Source: Paraburkholderia sp. DHOC27 (lineage in GTDB: Bacteria > Pseudomonadota > Gammaproteobacteria > Burkholderiales > Burkholderiaceae). Taken from it: a DNA stretch of 64,000 bases. Both the position numbers and the translations under genes were made by a program. Within the stretch, counting starts at the first letter, position 1. Every line of letters starts with the position of its first letter. The stretch is taken from NCBI RefSeq assembly GCF_003429005.1, contig NZ_QVQV01000006.1, positions 1 to 64,000 on the forward strand, read 5' to 3'. A model generated the notes under the pieces. It was not told where the DNA came from. It saw only the letters and a list, made by a program, of their open reading frames with translations, and did no database searches. Shown here in pieces: positions 8,611-18,747 of the stretch.

Positions 8611-9564
8611 ATGGCACCTGCGATGGGAAACGAATTGCAGCATCGCACGGTGCTGCTGGATGAGGCGGTGGAGGCACTGATCACGCGGCCGGATGGCGTC
8701 TATGTAGATGGCACGTTCGGGCGCGGCGGTCACAGCCGTGCGGTGTTGAGCAAGCTGGCTGAGGCGGGGCGTCTGATTGCGTTCGACAAAGACCCGCTCG
8801 CCATTGCCACCGCGCAGCAGATTGCCGATCCGCGCTTCCAGATCGTGCATGAGAGTTTTGCTTCACTGCGCGACGCGATTGCGACGCGCGGGGTAGGGCG
8901 GGTGTCGGGAGTGTTGCTGGATCTGGGCGTGTCGTCGCCGCAAGTCGACGATCCGGAGCGGGGTTTCAGTTTTCGCGCCGACGGCCCACTCGACATGCGG
9001 ATGGACCCGACGCGCGGCGAATCCGCAGCGGACTGGCTGGCGCGGGCCACGGTGCAGGAACTGACGGAGGTGATACGAGATTATGGGGAAGAACGGTTTG
9101 CTTTTCAGATTGCAAAGGCGCTTGTTGCTCGCCGGGCAGAGTCCGACCGTCTTGGGCCTCTCGTCAGCACGGGCGAGCTTGCCCAAATCGTGGCTAACGT
9201 CGTCAAGACCCGTGAGAAGGGCAAGGATCCGGCAACCCGCACCTTTCAGGCTATACGGATTCACATCAATCAAGAGCTTGCGGAGCTGCAAGTCGTTTTA
9301 GAAGCAGCGCTAGCGCTGCTGGAGCAAGGGGGGCGGCTGGTGGTCATCAGCTTTCATTCGCTCGAGGACCGGATCGTCAAACGATTCATGCAGGCGAACG
9401 CAAGTACGCCTGCGGTGGATCGCCGCCTGCCGATTCGCGCCGTCGATCTGCCGAGCCCCCCGCTCAAGATTATCGGCCGCGTATTCGCGAGCGACGCTGA
9501 GGTCGCCGCGAATCCCCGCGCCCGTTCTGCCGTGATGCGTGTGGCGGAGCGGATTGCGCCATGA
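8611..9564 (+). CDS. rsmH: 16S rRNA (cytosine(1402)-N(4))-methyltransferase
   Basis: A 317-aa SAM-dependent methyltransferase (formerly MraW) that N4-methylates C1402 in the decoding centre of 16S rRNA. The SAM-binding segment is [16 protein letters not shown] near residue 30. [27 protein letters not shown] and [13 protein letters not shown] are family signatures. It may start at 8611 or at the ATG four codons later ([10 protein letters not shown]). Its stop overlaps the ftsL start by the ATGA at 9561-9564, implying translational coupling. Confidence 0.96.
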   Translation: MAPAMGNELQHRTVLLDEAVEALITRPDGVYVDGTFGRGGHSRAVLSKLAEAGRLIAFDKDPLAIATAQQIADPRFQIVHESFASLRDAIATRGVGRVSGVLLDLGVSSPQVDDPERGFSFRADGPLDMRMDPTRGESAADWLARATVQELTEVIRDYGEERFAFQIAKALVARRAESDRLGPLVSTGELAQIVANVVKTREKGKDPATRTFQAIRIHINQELAELQVVLEAALALLEQGGRLVVISFHSLEDRIVKRFMQANASTPAVDRRLPIRAVDLPSPPLKIIGRVFASDAEVAANPRARSAVMRVAERIAP

Positions 9565-9920
9565 ACCGTCTCAACATCTTCCTGCTGATTGTCGTCATGG
9601 GTTGTGCATTGTCTGTCGTGAACGCGACGAATCAGCAGCGTCAGATCTTTATCCAGTTGCAGCGCGCGCAATCGCAGGAGCGTCAGTTGCAGCAGGATTA
9701 TTCACAGCTTCAATATCAGCAGAGCGCGCTGTCGAAGACCTCACGCATCGAAGAGGTGGCCACTGACTCGCTGAAAATGCAGGGTGTCACCACCGGCCGC
9801 ACGCAATATCTGACGCTCGCGCCTGGCTCCGCTACGGCTGAGGACGCGCCGGTTCCGACGTCCGCACCCGTCACGGCTTCCGCGCCGGCCACCACGACCC
9901 GCCGTGGGAGTACGCGATGA
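9561..9920 (+). CDS. ftsL: Cell division protein FtsL
   Basis: A 119-aa bitopic inner membrane protein. A short N-terminus and a transmembrane helix (about residues 3-22, [15 protein letters not shown]) are followed by a heptad-patterned periplasmic coiled coil rich in Gln, then an Ala/Pro/Thr-rich tail. FtsL forms the FtsQLB complex that activates septal wall synthesis. Identification rests on size, topology and its fixed place between rsmH and ftsI. It overlaps both neighbours by ATGA. Confidence 0.92.
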   Translation: MNRLNIFLLIVVMGCALSVVNATNQQRQIFIQLQRAQSQERQLQQDYSQLQYQQSALSKTSRIEEVATDSLKMQGVTTGRTQYLTLAPGSATAEDAPVPTSAPVTASAPATTTRRGSTR

Positions 9921-11785
9921 AAAAGTCATCGAGCCGCAAGAGCGTACCGTTCGCGTCGAACCCGATTCTCTCCGTGCGCCTGCCCATGTGGCGCTCGAAG
10001 CTCGTCGTGTTCATGCTGTTCATGGCGTTTGTCGCGCTTGCCGGCCGCGCCTTCTGGATTCAGGGTCCGGGCAACGCGTTCTATCAGAAGCAGGGTGAGA
10101 GCCGCTACCAGCGCACGCTGGAGTTGCCGGCCACGCGCGGCAAGATTCTCGACCGCAATGGTCTCGTGCTGGCCACGAGCTTGCCGGTACGGGCCATCTG
10201 GGCGATTCCCGAAGCGGTTCCCGACGACCTCGGCGCCGACAAGCTGGCCGCGCTCGGCAAACTGCTCGGCATGAGCAGCACGGAACTGCGCGCCAAACTC
10301 TCGGAAGACAAGAGCTTCGTCTACGTGAAGCGCCAGGTGCCGGTCGACGTAGCGGCGCAAGTCACGGCGCTCGATATCCCCGGCGTTTACCAACGCGAAG
10401 AATACAAGCGCTTTTATCCGGAAGGCGAAATTGCGGCCCACCTGATCGGCTTCACCAACGTCGAGGATGAAGGCCAGGAAGGCGTCGAACTCGGCGACCA
10501 GAAGCAGCTCGAAGGCATGCCTGGCATCCGCCGCGTCATCAAGGACCGGATGGGCCACATCATCGAGGACGTCGACGAACAGGTCGTGCCGCACAACGGT
10601 CAGGACGTGGATCTGTCCATCGACAGCAAGATCCAGTACATCGCCTACACCAACCTGAAGGCCGCGGTGGAGAAGTTCAAGGCCAAGGCTGGGGCGGCCA
10701 TGGTGATCGACGTGCGCACCGGCGAAGTGCTGGCGCTCGTCAACTATCCGACCTTCAATCCGAACGACCGCACGCATTTGACCGGCGACCAGTTGCGCAA
10801 TCGCGCGCTGACCGACGAGTTCGAACCGGGCTCGATCATGAAGCCGTTCACGGTTTCGCTGGCGCTCGATCTGCATCGCGTATCGCCGACTACACTGGTA
10901 GATACGGGGCCGGGCCATTTCAATCTCGACGGCGCGACGATTACCGACGACAGCGCCTTCGGCGTGCTGACGGTCGGCGGTGTGATCCAGAAGTCGAGCA
11001 ACATCGGTGCGACCAAGATCGCCATGACGCTCAAGCCCGAAGAGATGTGGAATATGTATACCAGCATCGGTCTTGGCCAGGCGCCGAAGATCGGCTTCCC
11101 AGGTGCGACGCCGGGGCATCTGCGTCCGTGGAAGGGCTGGCGCCGCATCGAACAGGCCACCATGTCGTACGGCTACGGTTTGTCGGCATCACTGTTTCAG
11201 TTGGCGCGCGCCTATACCTCGATTGCGCATGACGGCCAGATCATGCCGGTGTCGATCTTCCGTTCGCCGGGCGATCAACCCGCCACCGGTCCGCAGATTT
11301 TCTCGCCGGTCACCGCCCGCGAAGTGCGCGCGATGCTCGAAACCGTGGTTGCGCCGGGCGGTACGTCGCCGGATGCCGCGGTGCCGGGTTACCGCGTCGG
11401 CGGCAAGAGCGGCACGGCGTACAAGCACGGCGCGCACGGTTACGACAAATCGAAGTACCGCGCGTCGTTCGTCGGTATGGCGCCTATGCCGAATCCGCGC
11501 ATCGTGGTCGCCGTATCGGTCGACGAGCCGACGGCCGGCAGCCACTTCGGCGGTCAGGTGTCGGGCCCGGTGTTCTCCGCCATTGCCGGTGACACGCTGC
11601 GCTCGCTCAACATCCCACCGGACATGCCGGTCAAGCAGATGGTCGTTTCCGACGACTCGGCGCCGGTCGCGCCCGCCGCGCCCACTCTGCCGCCCGCGGC
11701 GGCGAAGAAGCTGGCCACGACGGGCGGCGCGCGGAAGATGGATATCTCGGCCAACGCGAAGAGCCACCCGGGGGTGGTGCGATGA
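9917..11785 (+). CDS. ftsI: Septal peptidoglycan transpeptidase FtsI (PBP3)
   Basis: A 622-aa class B penicillin-binding protein that cross-links septal peptidoglycan with FtsW. A cytoplasmic N-terminus and one membrane helix (about residues 28-48) are followed by the pedestal domain and the transpeptidase domain. The catalytic motifs are present: S306-x-x-K309 (GSIMKPF), S360-S361-N362 and K497-S-G-T. A Pro/Ala-rich tail of about 50 residues ends the chain. It overlaps ftsL and murE by ATGA. Confidence 0.97.
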   Translation: MKKSSSRKSVPFASNPILSVRLPMWRSKLVVFMLFMAFVALAGRAFWIQGPGNAFYQKQGESRYQRTLELPATRGKILDRNGLVLATSLPVRAIWAIPEAVPDDLGADKLAALGKLLGMSSTELRAKLSEDKSFVYVKRQVPVDVAAQVTALDIPGVYQREEYKRFYPEGEIAAHLIGFTNVEDEGQEGVELGDQKQLEGMPGIRRVIKDRMGHIIEDVDEQVVPHNGQDVDLSIDSKIQYIAYTNLKAAVEKFKAKAGAAMVIDVRTGEVLALVNYPTFNPNDRTHLTGDQLRNRALTDEFEPGSIMKPFTVSLALDLHRVSPTTLVDTGPGHFNLDGATITDDSAFGVLTVGGVIQKSSNIGATKIAMTLKPEEMWNMYTSIGLGQAPKIGFPGATPGHLRPWKGWRRIEQATMSYGYGLSASLFQLARAYTSIAHDGQIMPVSIFRSPGDQPATGPQIFSPVTAREVRAMLETVVAPGGTSPDAAVPGYRVGGKSGTAYKHGAHGYDKSKYRASFVGMAPMPNPRIVVAVSVDEPTAGSHFGGQVSGPVFSAIAGDTLRSLNIPPDMPVKQMVVSDDSAPVAPAAPTLPPAAAKKLATTGGARKMDISANAKSHPGVVR

Positions 11786-13341
11786 CTGTGCTTCGCGACA
11801 AGCATCCCGCGCAGCGGCAGATCGCCGACGCCCTCTCCTGGCTGCACACGCTCGTGCAGCCAGGCGCTCATTTGCACGCCGACACGCGCGGCATCGCAGC
11901 GGGCGATGCGTTTCTCGCGTATGCAGTCGACGGCGCCGACAATCGTCCGTTCATCGACAACGCCATCGAGCGTGGTGCCGCCGCCGTGCTGTTCCAGCCG
12001 GAAGACTTCGCGGGATCGCCCGATCCAAAGCAGACGCGTGCCGTCCCCGCGCTGAACGAACTCGCGGGTGCGATTGCGAGCGGCTGGTACGGTCATCCGA
12101 GCGACGCGATGCGCGTCATCGGTGTAACGGGCACCAACGGCAAGACCTCGTGCACGCAATGGATCTCCGCCGCGCTCGGTGCGCTGGGCACGCCGTGCGC
12201 GCTGATCGGCACGCTGGGCAGCGGCATGCCGGGTCACCTGGTTCACACCGGCTTCACGACGCCCGACGCGCCGCAATTGCAGCGCAGTCTCGCGCAATTG
12301 CGCAGTGACGGCGCGCAGGCGGTGGCGATGGAAGTGTCGTCGCATGCACTGCATCAGGGGCGCGTGAATGGCACGCGCTTCGATATCGCCGTGTTCACGA
12401 ACCTCACGCAGGATCACCTCGATTACCACGGCACCTTCGCGGCATACGAGGCGGCCAAGGCACGTCTCTTTGCGTGGCCGGAATTGCGTTGCGCGGTGAT
12501 CAATCGTGATGACGAAGCTGGTCGCCGTCTGATTGCGAGCACGCGTGGCCATGCCCGCACCATCGCCTACGGTCTCGACGTTCGCGCCACCGCGCCGGGT
12601 TCGGCCGCGCCGCAAGCCGACGCACTGCTGCTCGCATCGAACGTGCGCGCTACGGCGACGGGCACAGCCTTCCATCTGCACACCTCGGACTGGGGCGACG
12701 CAGACGTCGAAGTGCAAACCCTCGGCGCGTTCAACGTGAGCAATCTGCTCGGCGTATTGGGCGCGTTGCTCGCTGCGGATGTCCCGTTCGACGCCGCGCT
12801 TGCCGAACTCGCTAAGCTCGAACCGGTCAATGGCCGCATGCAACGTCTCGGCGGCCGCTTGCAGAACGATGAACCGCTGGTGGTGATCGATTACGCCCAC
12901 ACGCCGGATGCGCTGGAAAAGACGCTCGAAGCACTGCGTCCGATGGCGACCGCACGCGGCGGCGAACTGATCTGCATGTTCGGCTGCGGCGGCGACCGCG
13001 ATGCGACCAAGCGTCCGTTGATGGGCGCGATTGCAGAGCGGCTCGCGGACGGCGTCGTGGTGACGAGCGATAACCCGCGCAGCGAAGATCCACAGTCGAT
13101 CCTCGACCAGATCACGGCCGGTATGCAAAACGCCGCCAAGGCGCGCCGCATTGAAGACCGTGCCAGTGCCATTCTGCAAGCCGTTCGCGGCGCCGCGCGC
13201 GAAGACGTGATCGTGCTGGCCGGCAAGGGACACGAAGCAACACAGGAAATCATGGGTAAGAAGCGCGCTTTCTCCGATCAGGATCACGCCCGTCTCGCAT
13301 TGGCTGCGCGTGCCACGCAAGCTCGCGGAGGTGGCGAATGA
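11782..13341 (+). CDS. murE: UDP-N-acetylmuramoyl-L-alanyl-D-glutamate--2,6-diaminopimelate ligase
   Basis: A 519-aa ATP-dependent ligase adding the third residue of the peptidoglycan stem peptide. The P-loop is GVTGTNGKTS near residue 114. NLTQDHLDYHGTF carries the central-domain signature. The DNPR motif (VTSDNPRSEDP) marks meso-diaminopimelate specificity rather than lysine. It acts in the cytoplasm between murD and murF products and is translationally coupled on both sides by ATGA. Confidence 0.97.
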   Translation: MTVLRDKHPAQRQIADALSWLHTLVQPGAHLHADTRGIAAGDAFLAYAVDGADNRPFIDNAIERGAAAVLFQPEDFAGSPDPKQTRAVPALNELAGAIASGWYGHPSDAMRVIGVTGTNGKTSCTQWISAALGALGTPCALIGTLGSGMPGHLVHTGFTTPDAPQLQRSLAQLRSDGAQAVAMEVSSHALHQGRVNGTRFDIAVFTNLTQDHLDYHGTFAAYEAAKARLFAWPELRCAVINRDDEAGRRLIASTRGHARTIAYGLDVRATAPGSAAPQADALLLASNVRATATGTAFHLHTSDWGDADVEVQTLGAFNVSNLLGVLGALLAADVPFDAALAELAKLEPVNGRMQRLGGRLQNDEPLVVIDYAHTPDALEKTLEALRPMATARGGELICMFGCGGDRDATKRPLMGAIAERLADGVVVTSDNPRSEDPQSILDQITAGMQNAAKARRIEDRASAILQAVRGAAREDVIVLAGKGHEATQEIMGKKRAFSDQDHARLALAARATQARGGGE

Positions 13342-14759
13342 AGATGTTTTCGCTGCGCGAAGCCGCCGCGCTGATTCCGGGCGCCACCGTGGTGGGCGAC
13401 GATACCGTCACCTTCGAACGGGTCTCGACGGATAGCCGCACGGCCGGTCCGGGCGATCTGTTCGTGGCACTCAAGGGCGACCGTTTCGACGCGCACGACT
13501 TCCTGCCCGATGTAGCTCAACGCCAGATCGCGGCGGCCTTGCTCGCGCGTGTGCCCGACGGCTGGACGCTACCTGCGCTGAAAGTGACCGACACGCGTGT
13601 GGCGCTGGGTGACCTCGCGCGCGGCTGGCGGCGCCGCTTTACGATGCCGCTCGTCGCAGTGACGGGCAGCAACGGCAAGACCACGGTCAAGGAAATGATC
13701 GCGTCGATTTTCGCCGCAGCGGTCGGCGAATCCGCGCGGCTCGCGACGGCTGGCAACTTCAACAACGACATTGGCGTGCCGTTGACGCTGTTCCGTTTGA
13801 GCAGCGCGCATCAATTGGCGGTAGTCGAACTCGGCATGAATCACCCGGGCGAAACCGCATTGCTCGGCAAGATCGCCGAGCCGACCGTGGCCGTGGTGAA
13901 CAACGCGCAGCGCGAGCACCAGGAATTCATGGCCACTGTCGAAGCGGTCGCGCTCGAACATGCCAGCGTGATCCACGCGCTGTCGCCCGAAGGCGTGGCC
14001 GTGTTTCCGGCCAACGACGCCTACGCCAGCATCTGGCGCGTCGCGGCCACCGGCAATCGCATCATGGACTTCGCGCTGAACTCGGCGGATCGCGTGACTG
14101 AAGCCGCCGTCACCGGCACGTTCAGCGGCAATCTGCTCGCCATCGACACGCCGGAAGGGCACGTCGACGTCGTGCTGCAAGTGCTGGGCGACCACAACGC
14201 GCACAACGCGCTGGCGGCCACGGCCGCTGCGCTTGCGGCGGGTGTCTCGCTGGAAGCCATCAAACGTGGGCTTGAAGCGTTTGGTGCAGTAAAGGGCCGC
14301 TTGCAGGTGAAGCGCGCCGTGCTCGGCACGCTGGCTGGCGCCACCGTGATCGACGACACCTACAACGCCAATCCGGATTCGATGCGCGCCGCCATCGACG
14401 TGCTCGCGTCGCGTGCCGCACCGCGCGTGCTGGTGATGGGCGACATGGGCGAAGTCGGCGACAACGGTCCTGAATTTCACCGCGAAATCGGTGCTTACGC
14501 GAAAGAGCGCGGCATCGACGCGCTCTACGCACTGGGCGACGCATCGCGCGACGCCTGCACCGCTTACGGCGCTGGCGCGCATCACGTCGAATCGGTCGAG
14601 ACGCTCGTCGCGCAATTGCAGCAGGCCCCGGAATTGTCCGGCAAGGGCGCTGCGGCAACGCTTCTCGTGAAAGGCTCGCGTTTCATGAAAATGGAACGCG
14701 TGGTGGACGCCGTAACGAGTCCACAACCCGCATCGGGCACAGCGCCCGGTGCACATTGA
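13338..14759 (+). CDS. murF: UDP-N-acetylmuramoyl-tripeptide--D-alanyl-D-alanine ligase
   Basis: A 473-aa Mur ligase that adds D-Ala-D-Ala to UDP-MurNAc-tripeptide, completing the pentapeptide. The P-loop GSNGKTTVKEMI is near residue 113. GNFNNDIGVPLTL and DDTYNANPDSMRAAI are MurF signatures. It starts inside the murE stop (ATGA) and ends 17 bases before mraY. Confidence 0.97.
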   Translation: MKMFSLREAAALIPGATVVGDDTVTFERVSTDSRTAGPGDLFVALKGDRFDAHDFLPDVAQRQIAAALLARVPDGWTLPALKVTDTRVALGDLARGWRRRFTMPLVAVTGSNGKTTVKEMIASIFAAAVGESARLATAGNFNNDIGVPLTLFRLSSAHQLAVVELGMNHPGETALLGKIAEPTVAVVNNAQREHQEFMATVEAVALEHASVIHALSPEGVAVFPANDAYASIWRVAATGNRIMDFALNSADRVTEAAVTGTFSGNLLAIDTPEGHVDVVLQVLGDHNAHNALAATAAALAAGVSLEAIKRGLEAFGAVKGRLQVKRAVLGTLAGATVIDDTYNANPDSMRAAIDVLASRAAPRVLVMGDMGEVGDNGPEFHREIGAYAKERGIDALYALGDASRDACTAYGAGAHHVESVETLVAQLQQAPELSGKGAAATLLVKGSRFMKMERVVDAVTSPQPASGTAPGAH

Positions 14760-14776
14760 AATAGAAGGACCGAAGC

Positions 14777-15946
14777 ATGCTACTGGCGCTGGCGCAATGG
14801 CTGCAGAATGACGCAAGCTTCTTGCGCGTGTTCAGTTATCTGACTTTTCGTGCGGTGGCGGCAACCATCACCGCACTGTTGATCGGGCTCGTCTGCGGGC
14901 CGGCCGTGATCCGCAAGCTGACCGCCATGAAGGTGGGCCAGGCCGTCCGTAAAGACGGTCCGCAAACGCATCTGGTCAAATCGGGCACGCCGACGATGGG
15001 CGGCGTGCTGATTCTGCTCGGCATCGCAGTGTCGACACTGCTGTGGGCCGATCTGACCAACCGCTTCATCTGGATCGTGATGCTCGTCACGTTCGGCTTC
15101 GGCGTGATCGGCTGGGTCGACGATTACCGCAAGGTGGTCTACAAGGACCCGCGCGGTATGTCGTCGCGGGAGAAGTATTTCTGGCAATCGGTGATCGGTC
15201 TGTTCGCTGCGGTGTATCTCGCCTTCAGCGTATCTGAAGCGAGCAACGTGCGCGTCTTTGACCTGTTCATGGCGTGGGTGCGCAGCGGCCTTTCCATGGG
15301 ACTGCCGCCGCATGCCGACCTGATGCTGCCGTTCGTCAAGTCGATCAGCTATCCGCTTGGCGTGTGGGGTTTCATTGTGCTGACGTATCTGGTGATCGTC
15401 GGCGCGAGCAACGCAGTGAACCTGACCGACGGGCTCGATGGCCTCGTGATCATGCCGGTGGTGCTGGTCGGTTCGTCGCTGGGCGTGTTCGCCTACGTGA
15501 TGGGCAGCTCGATCTACTCGAAATACCTGCTGTTCCCGCATATCGCCGGTGCGGGTGAATTGCTGATTTTCTGTTCCGCCATGGGTGGCGCCGGGCTCGC
15601 GTTCCTCTGGTTCAACACGCACCCCGCACAGATGTTCATGGGCGACGTCGGCGCGCTGGCGCTGGGCGGCGCGTTGGGCACGGTCGCAGTGATCGTGCGC
15701 CAGGAAATCGTGCTCTTCATCATGGGTGGCATCTTCGTCGCGGAAACGCTCTCCGTGATGCTGCAGGTAACGTGGTTCAAGTTCACGAAGCGTCGCTTCG
15801 GCGAAGGCCGGCGGCTCTTCAAGATGGCGCCGCTGCATCACCATTTCGAATTGTCGGGCTGGAAAGAAACGCAGGTGGTGGTGCGCTTCTGGATCATCAC
15901 GTTGATGCTGTGTCTGTTCGGTTTGTCCACGCTCAAGTTGCGTTAA
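14777..15946 (+). CDS. mraY: Phospho-N-acetylmuramoyl-pentapeptide transferase
   Basis: A 389-aa polytopic inner membrane enzyme (about ten helices) that moves phospho-MurNAc-pentapeptide to undecaprenyl phosphate, making lipid I. Catalytic aspartates lie in [17 protein letters not shown] and [12 protein letters not shown], and PLHHHFE is the histidine loop. It is slightly longer than the E. coli enzyme (360 aa). AAGGA upstream of the ATG supports the start. Confidence 0.97.
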   Translation: MLLALAQWLQNDASFLRVFSYLTFRAVAATITALLIGLVCGPAVIRKLTAMKVGQAVRKDGPQTHLVKSGTPTMGGVLILLGIAVSTLLWADLTNRFIWIVMLVTFGFGVIGWVDDYRKVVYKDPRGMSSREKYFWQSVIGLFAAVYLAFSVSEASNVRVFDLFMAWVRSGLSMGLPPHADLMLPFVKSISYPLGVWGFIVLTYLVIVGASNAVNLTDGLDGLVIMPVVLVGSSLGVFAYVMGSSIYSKYLLFPHIAGAGELLIFCSAMGGAGLAFLWFNTHPAQMFMGDVGALALGGALGTVAVIVRQEIVLFIMGGIFVAETLSVMLQVTWFKFTKRRFGEGRRLFKMAPLHHHFELSGWKETQVVVRFWIITLMLCLFGLSTLKLR

Positions 15947-15970
15947 GCAGCAAATAAAGGGAAGCAGGCG

Positions 15971-17485
15971 ATGTTTGGCGAGAAGTTTCGGGATCGGCAA
16001 AAGCCGATGGTGCTCGTGCTGGGGCTCGGTGAATCGGGTCTCGCCATGGCGCGCTGGTGCGCGCGGCACGGGTGTCGGTTGCGCGTGGCGGACACGCGCG
16101 AAGTGCCGCCGAATCTGTCCGGACTTCAAGCGCATGGCATCGACGCCGACTTCGTGGGCGGTCCGTTTTCGACGGCCTTGCTCGAAGGCGTCGAACTGGT
16201 GGCGATCAGCCCCGGGCTCTCGCCGCTGGCTGCCGATCTGCTGCCGTTGATCAACGAAGCGCGCGAAAAAGACATCCCGGTGTGGGGTGAACTCGAGTTC
16301 TTCGCCCAGGCGCTGAAAACGCTGGGCGAGAGCGGCTACGCGCCGAAGGTCATCGCCATCACCGGCACCAACGGCAAGACCACGACGACGAGCCTCACCG
16401 GCCTGCTGTGCGAACGCGCCGGCAAGAAGGTCGCGGTGGCGGGCAACATCAGCCCGGCTGCGCTCGACAAACTCACCGAAGCGATCGACGCGACCGCGCT
16501 GCCGGACATCTGGGTGCTCGAACTGTCGAGCTTCCAGCTTGAAACAGCGCATACCTTCGCGCCCGATGCGGCGGTGGTGCTCAACATCACGCAAGATCAT
16601 CTGGACTGGCACGGCGGCCTCGACGCCTACGCCGCCGCCAAGGGCCGCATCTTCGGCGCGCAGACCGTGCGCGTGCTCAACCGCGACGACGCACGCGTCA
16701 TGGCGCTCGCACCGAAACAGGACACCGCCCCGCCGGTTATCACGTTCGGCGTCACGGAGCCGGGTCGCCCGGGCGATTACGGCCTGCTGCGCGACAACGG
16801 CATGATCTGGCTGGTGGAAGGACAGGACCGCGACGCCAGCGACGAGCCCGCACCCACGCGTCGCCGCAAGAGCGATGTGGTCGCGCCGCTGAATCTCGCG
16901 CTCAAACGCCTGATGCCCGCCGACGCGCTGCGCATTCGCGGCCTGCATAACGCCGCAAACGCGCTGGCCGCGTATGCCCTGGCTCGCGCTGTCGATCTGC
17001 CGGGCGCACCGCTCCTGCATGGCCTGCGCGAATACCGCGGCGAGCCGCATCGCGTGGAGCTGATCGCGTCCATCGAAGGCATCGACTACGTCGACGACAG
17101 CAAGGGCACCAATGTCGGCGCGACGGTTGCCGCGCTCGATGGTCTTGCGCAACGCGTCGTGCTGATCGCCGGTGGCGACGGCAAGGGTCAGGAGTTCGAT
17201 CCGCTCGCCGCGCCGGTCACGCGCTGGTGCCGCGCAGTGATGCTGATTGGCCGCGACGCGCCGCTGATTCGCGCGGCGCTGGCCGACACCGGCATTCCCA
17301 TGACCGATCATGCCACGCTCGAAGAAGCCACGCGTGCGGCCGCGGCGCTCGCCGAACCGGGTGACGCCGTGCTGCTGTCGCCGGCATGCGCCAGCTTCGA
17401 CATGTTCAAGAGTTACGCACACCGTGCAGCGGTATTCCGCAGCACGGTCGAAGATATCGCGGCCGAACGGGGGACGATGATATGA
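15971..17485 (+). CDS. murD: UDP-N-acetylmuramoylalanine--D-glutamate ligase
   Basis: A 504-aa Mur ligase adding D-Glu to UDP-MurNAc-L-Ala. An N-terminal Rossmann fold ([15 protein letters not shown]), the P-loop [10 protein letters not shown] near residue 132, [13 protein letters not shown] and the C-terminal [11 protein letters not shown] are present. It is about 65 residues longer than the E. coli enzyme. Part of the excess is a charged insert around residues 285-320 ([15 protein letters not shown]). AAAGGGAAG precedes the ATG. It overlaps ftsW by ATGA. Confidence 0.96.
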   Translation: MFGEKFRDRQKPMVLVLGLGESGLAMARWCARHGCRLRVADTREVPPNLSGLQAHGIDADFVGGPFSTALLEGVELVAISPGLSPLAADLLPLINEAREKDIPVWGELEFFAQALKTLGESGYAPKVIAITGTNGKTTTTSLTGLLCERAGKKVAVAGNISPAALDKLTEAIDATALPDIWVLELSSFQLETAHTFAPDAAVVLNITQDHLDWHGGLDAYAAAKGRIFGAQTVRVLNRDDARVMALAPKQDTAPPVITFGVTEPGRPGDYGLLRDNGMIWLVEGQDRDASDEPAPTRRRKSDVVAPLNLALKRLMPADALRIRGLHNAANALAAYALARAVDLPGAPLLHGLREYRGEPHRVELIASIEGIDYVDDSKGTNVGATVAALDGLAQRVVLIAGGDGKGQEFDPLAAPVTRWCRAVMLIGRDAPLIRAALADTGIPMTDHATLEEATRAAAALAEPGDAVLLSPACASFDMFKSYAHRAAVFRSTVEDIAAERGTMI

Positions 17486-18747
17486 GCTGGTCGGAACGAT
17501 TCGGAACAGGTCTAGCGAAACAGCGCGGCTCGGTTGGCGGCGAGGCGAGCGCGGGCCGCTCGGCAAGCGGACTGGCGAGCGCGGTCAACGGCGTGCGTCC
17601 GTTGCGCTCGCGCATGCTCGACTACGATCACTCGCTGCTGTGGGTGGTGATCGCGCTGCTCGGGCTCGGCATCGTGATGGTGTACTCGGCTTCGATCGCC
17701 ATGCCCGATTCGCCGAAATACTCGTCGTATCGCGACTGGGCGTTCCTCGTACGGCAGATCATCTTCGTGATCATGGGTTCGGTCATCGGCGTGATCGCTT
17801 TCCGGATTCCCGTGTCGACGTGGGACAAATACGCGCCGAAGCTTTTCCTGGTGGCGCTGCTCGGTCTCGTGATCGTGCTGATTCCGCACATCGGCAAGGG
17901 CGTGAACGGCGCGCGCCGCTGGATTCCGCTCGGCATCACGAACATGCAGCCGTCGGAAATCATGAAGCTCGCCGTGACGATCTACGCGGCGAACTACACG
18001 GTGCGCAAGCAGGAGTACATGCACAGCTTCGCCAAGGGCTTCCTGCCGATGGCAGTCGCCGTGGGTCTCGTGGGCGCACTGCTGCTGCTCGAACCGGACA
18101 TGGGCGCGTTCATGGTGATCGCGGCGATCGCGATGGGCGTGCTGTTTCTCGGCGGCGTGAACGGCAAGCTGTTCGGCGGCCTGGTCGCAACGGCGGTGGG
18201 CACCTTCAGTCTGCTGGTGTGGGCGTCACCGTGGCGTCGTGAGCGGATCTTCGCTTACCTCGATCCGTGGGACGACCGCTACGCGCAAGGCAAGGCCTAT
18301 CAATTGACGCACTCGCTGATCGCGTTCGGCCGCGGCGAGTGGTTCGGCGTCGGGCTCGGTGGCAGCGTCGAAAAGCTCAACTATCTGCCGGAAGCGCACA
18401 CCGACTTCATCCTCGCGGTGATCGGCGAGGAACTGGGGTTTGTCGGCGTGCTGGTGGTGATCCTGATGTTCTACTGGATCGTGCGCCGTTCGTTCGAAAT
18501 CGGCCGTCAGGCGCTGGCACTGGATCGCACGTTTGCAGGGCTGGTCGCCAAAGGCATTGGCCTGTGGTTCGGCGCGCAGACCTTCATCAACATGGGCGTG
18601 AACCTCGGCTTGCTGCCCACCAAGGGCCTGACCTTGCCGCTCGTCAGCTACGGCGGCTCGGGCATTTTGCTCAACTGCATTGCGATTGCCGTGTTGATGC
18701 GCGTGGACTACGAAAACCGGGTGTTGATGCGCGGAGGGAAGGTATGA
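17482..18747 (+). CDS. ftsW: Septal peptidoglycan polymerase FtsW
   Basis: A 421-aa SEDS glycosyltransferase that polymerises lipid II at the septum with FtsI. About 45 cytoplasmic residues precede roughly ten membrane helices. [26 protein letters not shown] and [10 protein letters not shown] are SEDS hallmarks. I chose the ATG inside the murD stop (17482) rather than a start about 100 bases upstream, because only this start gives a FtsW-like N-terminus and keeps the ATGA coupling. It overlaps murG by ATGA. Confidence 0.96.
   Translation: MSWSERFGTGLAKQRGSVGGEASAGRSASGLASAVNGVRPLRSRMLDYDHSLLWVVIALLGLGIVMVYSASIAMPDSPKYSSYRDWAFLVRQIIFVIMGSVIGVIAFRIPVSTWDKYAPKLFLVALLGLVIVLIPHIGKGVNGARRWIPLGITNMQPSEIMKLAVTIYAANYTVRKQEYMHSFAKGFLPMAVAVGLVGALLLLEPDMGAFMVIAAIAMGVLFLGGVNGKLFGGLVATAVGTFSLLVWASPWRRERIFAYLDPWDDRYAQGKAYQLTHSLIAFGRGEWFGVGLGGSVEKLNYLPEAHTDFILAVIGEELGFVGVLVVILMFYWIVRRSFEIGRQALALDRTFAGLVAKGIGLWFGAQTFINMGVNLGLLPTKGLTLPLVSYGGSGILLNCIAIAVLMRVDYENRVLMRGGKV

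Noticed and set aside
11554-13320. A 588-codon minus-strand frame opposite ftsI and murE
   Set aside because: Antisense shadow of two certain genes, Arg-rich and without a recognisable fold.
14780-17566. A 928-codon open frame on the minus strand opposite mraY, murD and the start of ftsW
   Set aside because: It is a shadow of high-GC coding DNA: it crosses three well-identified genes, is His/Arg/Gln-rich and matches no family.
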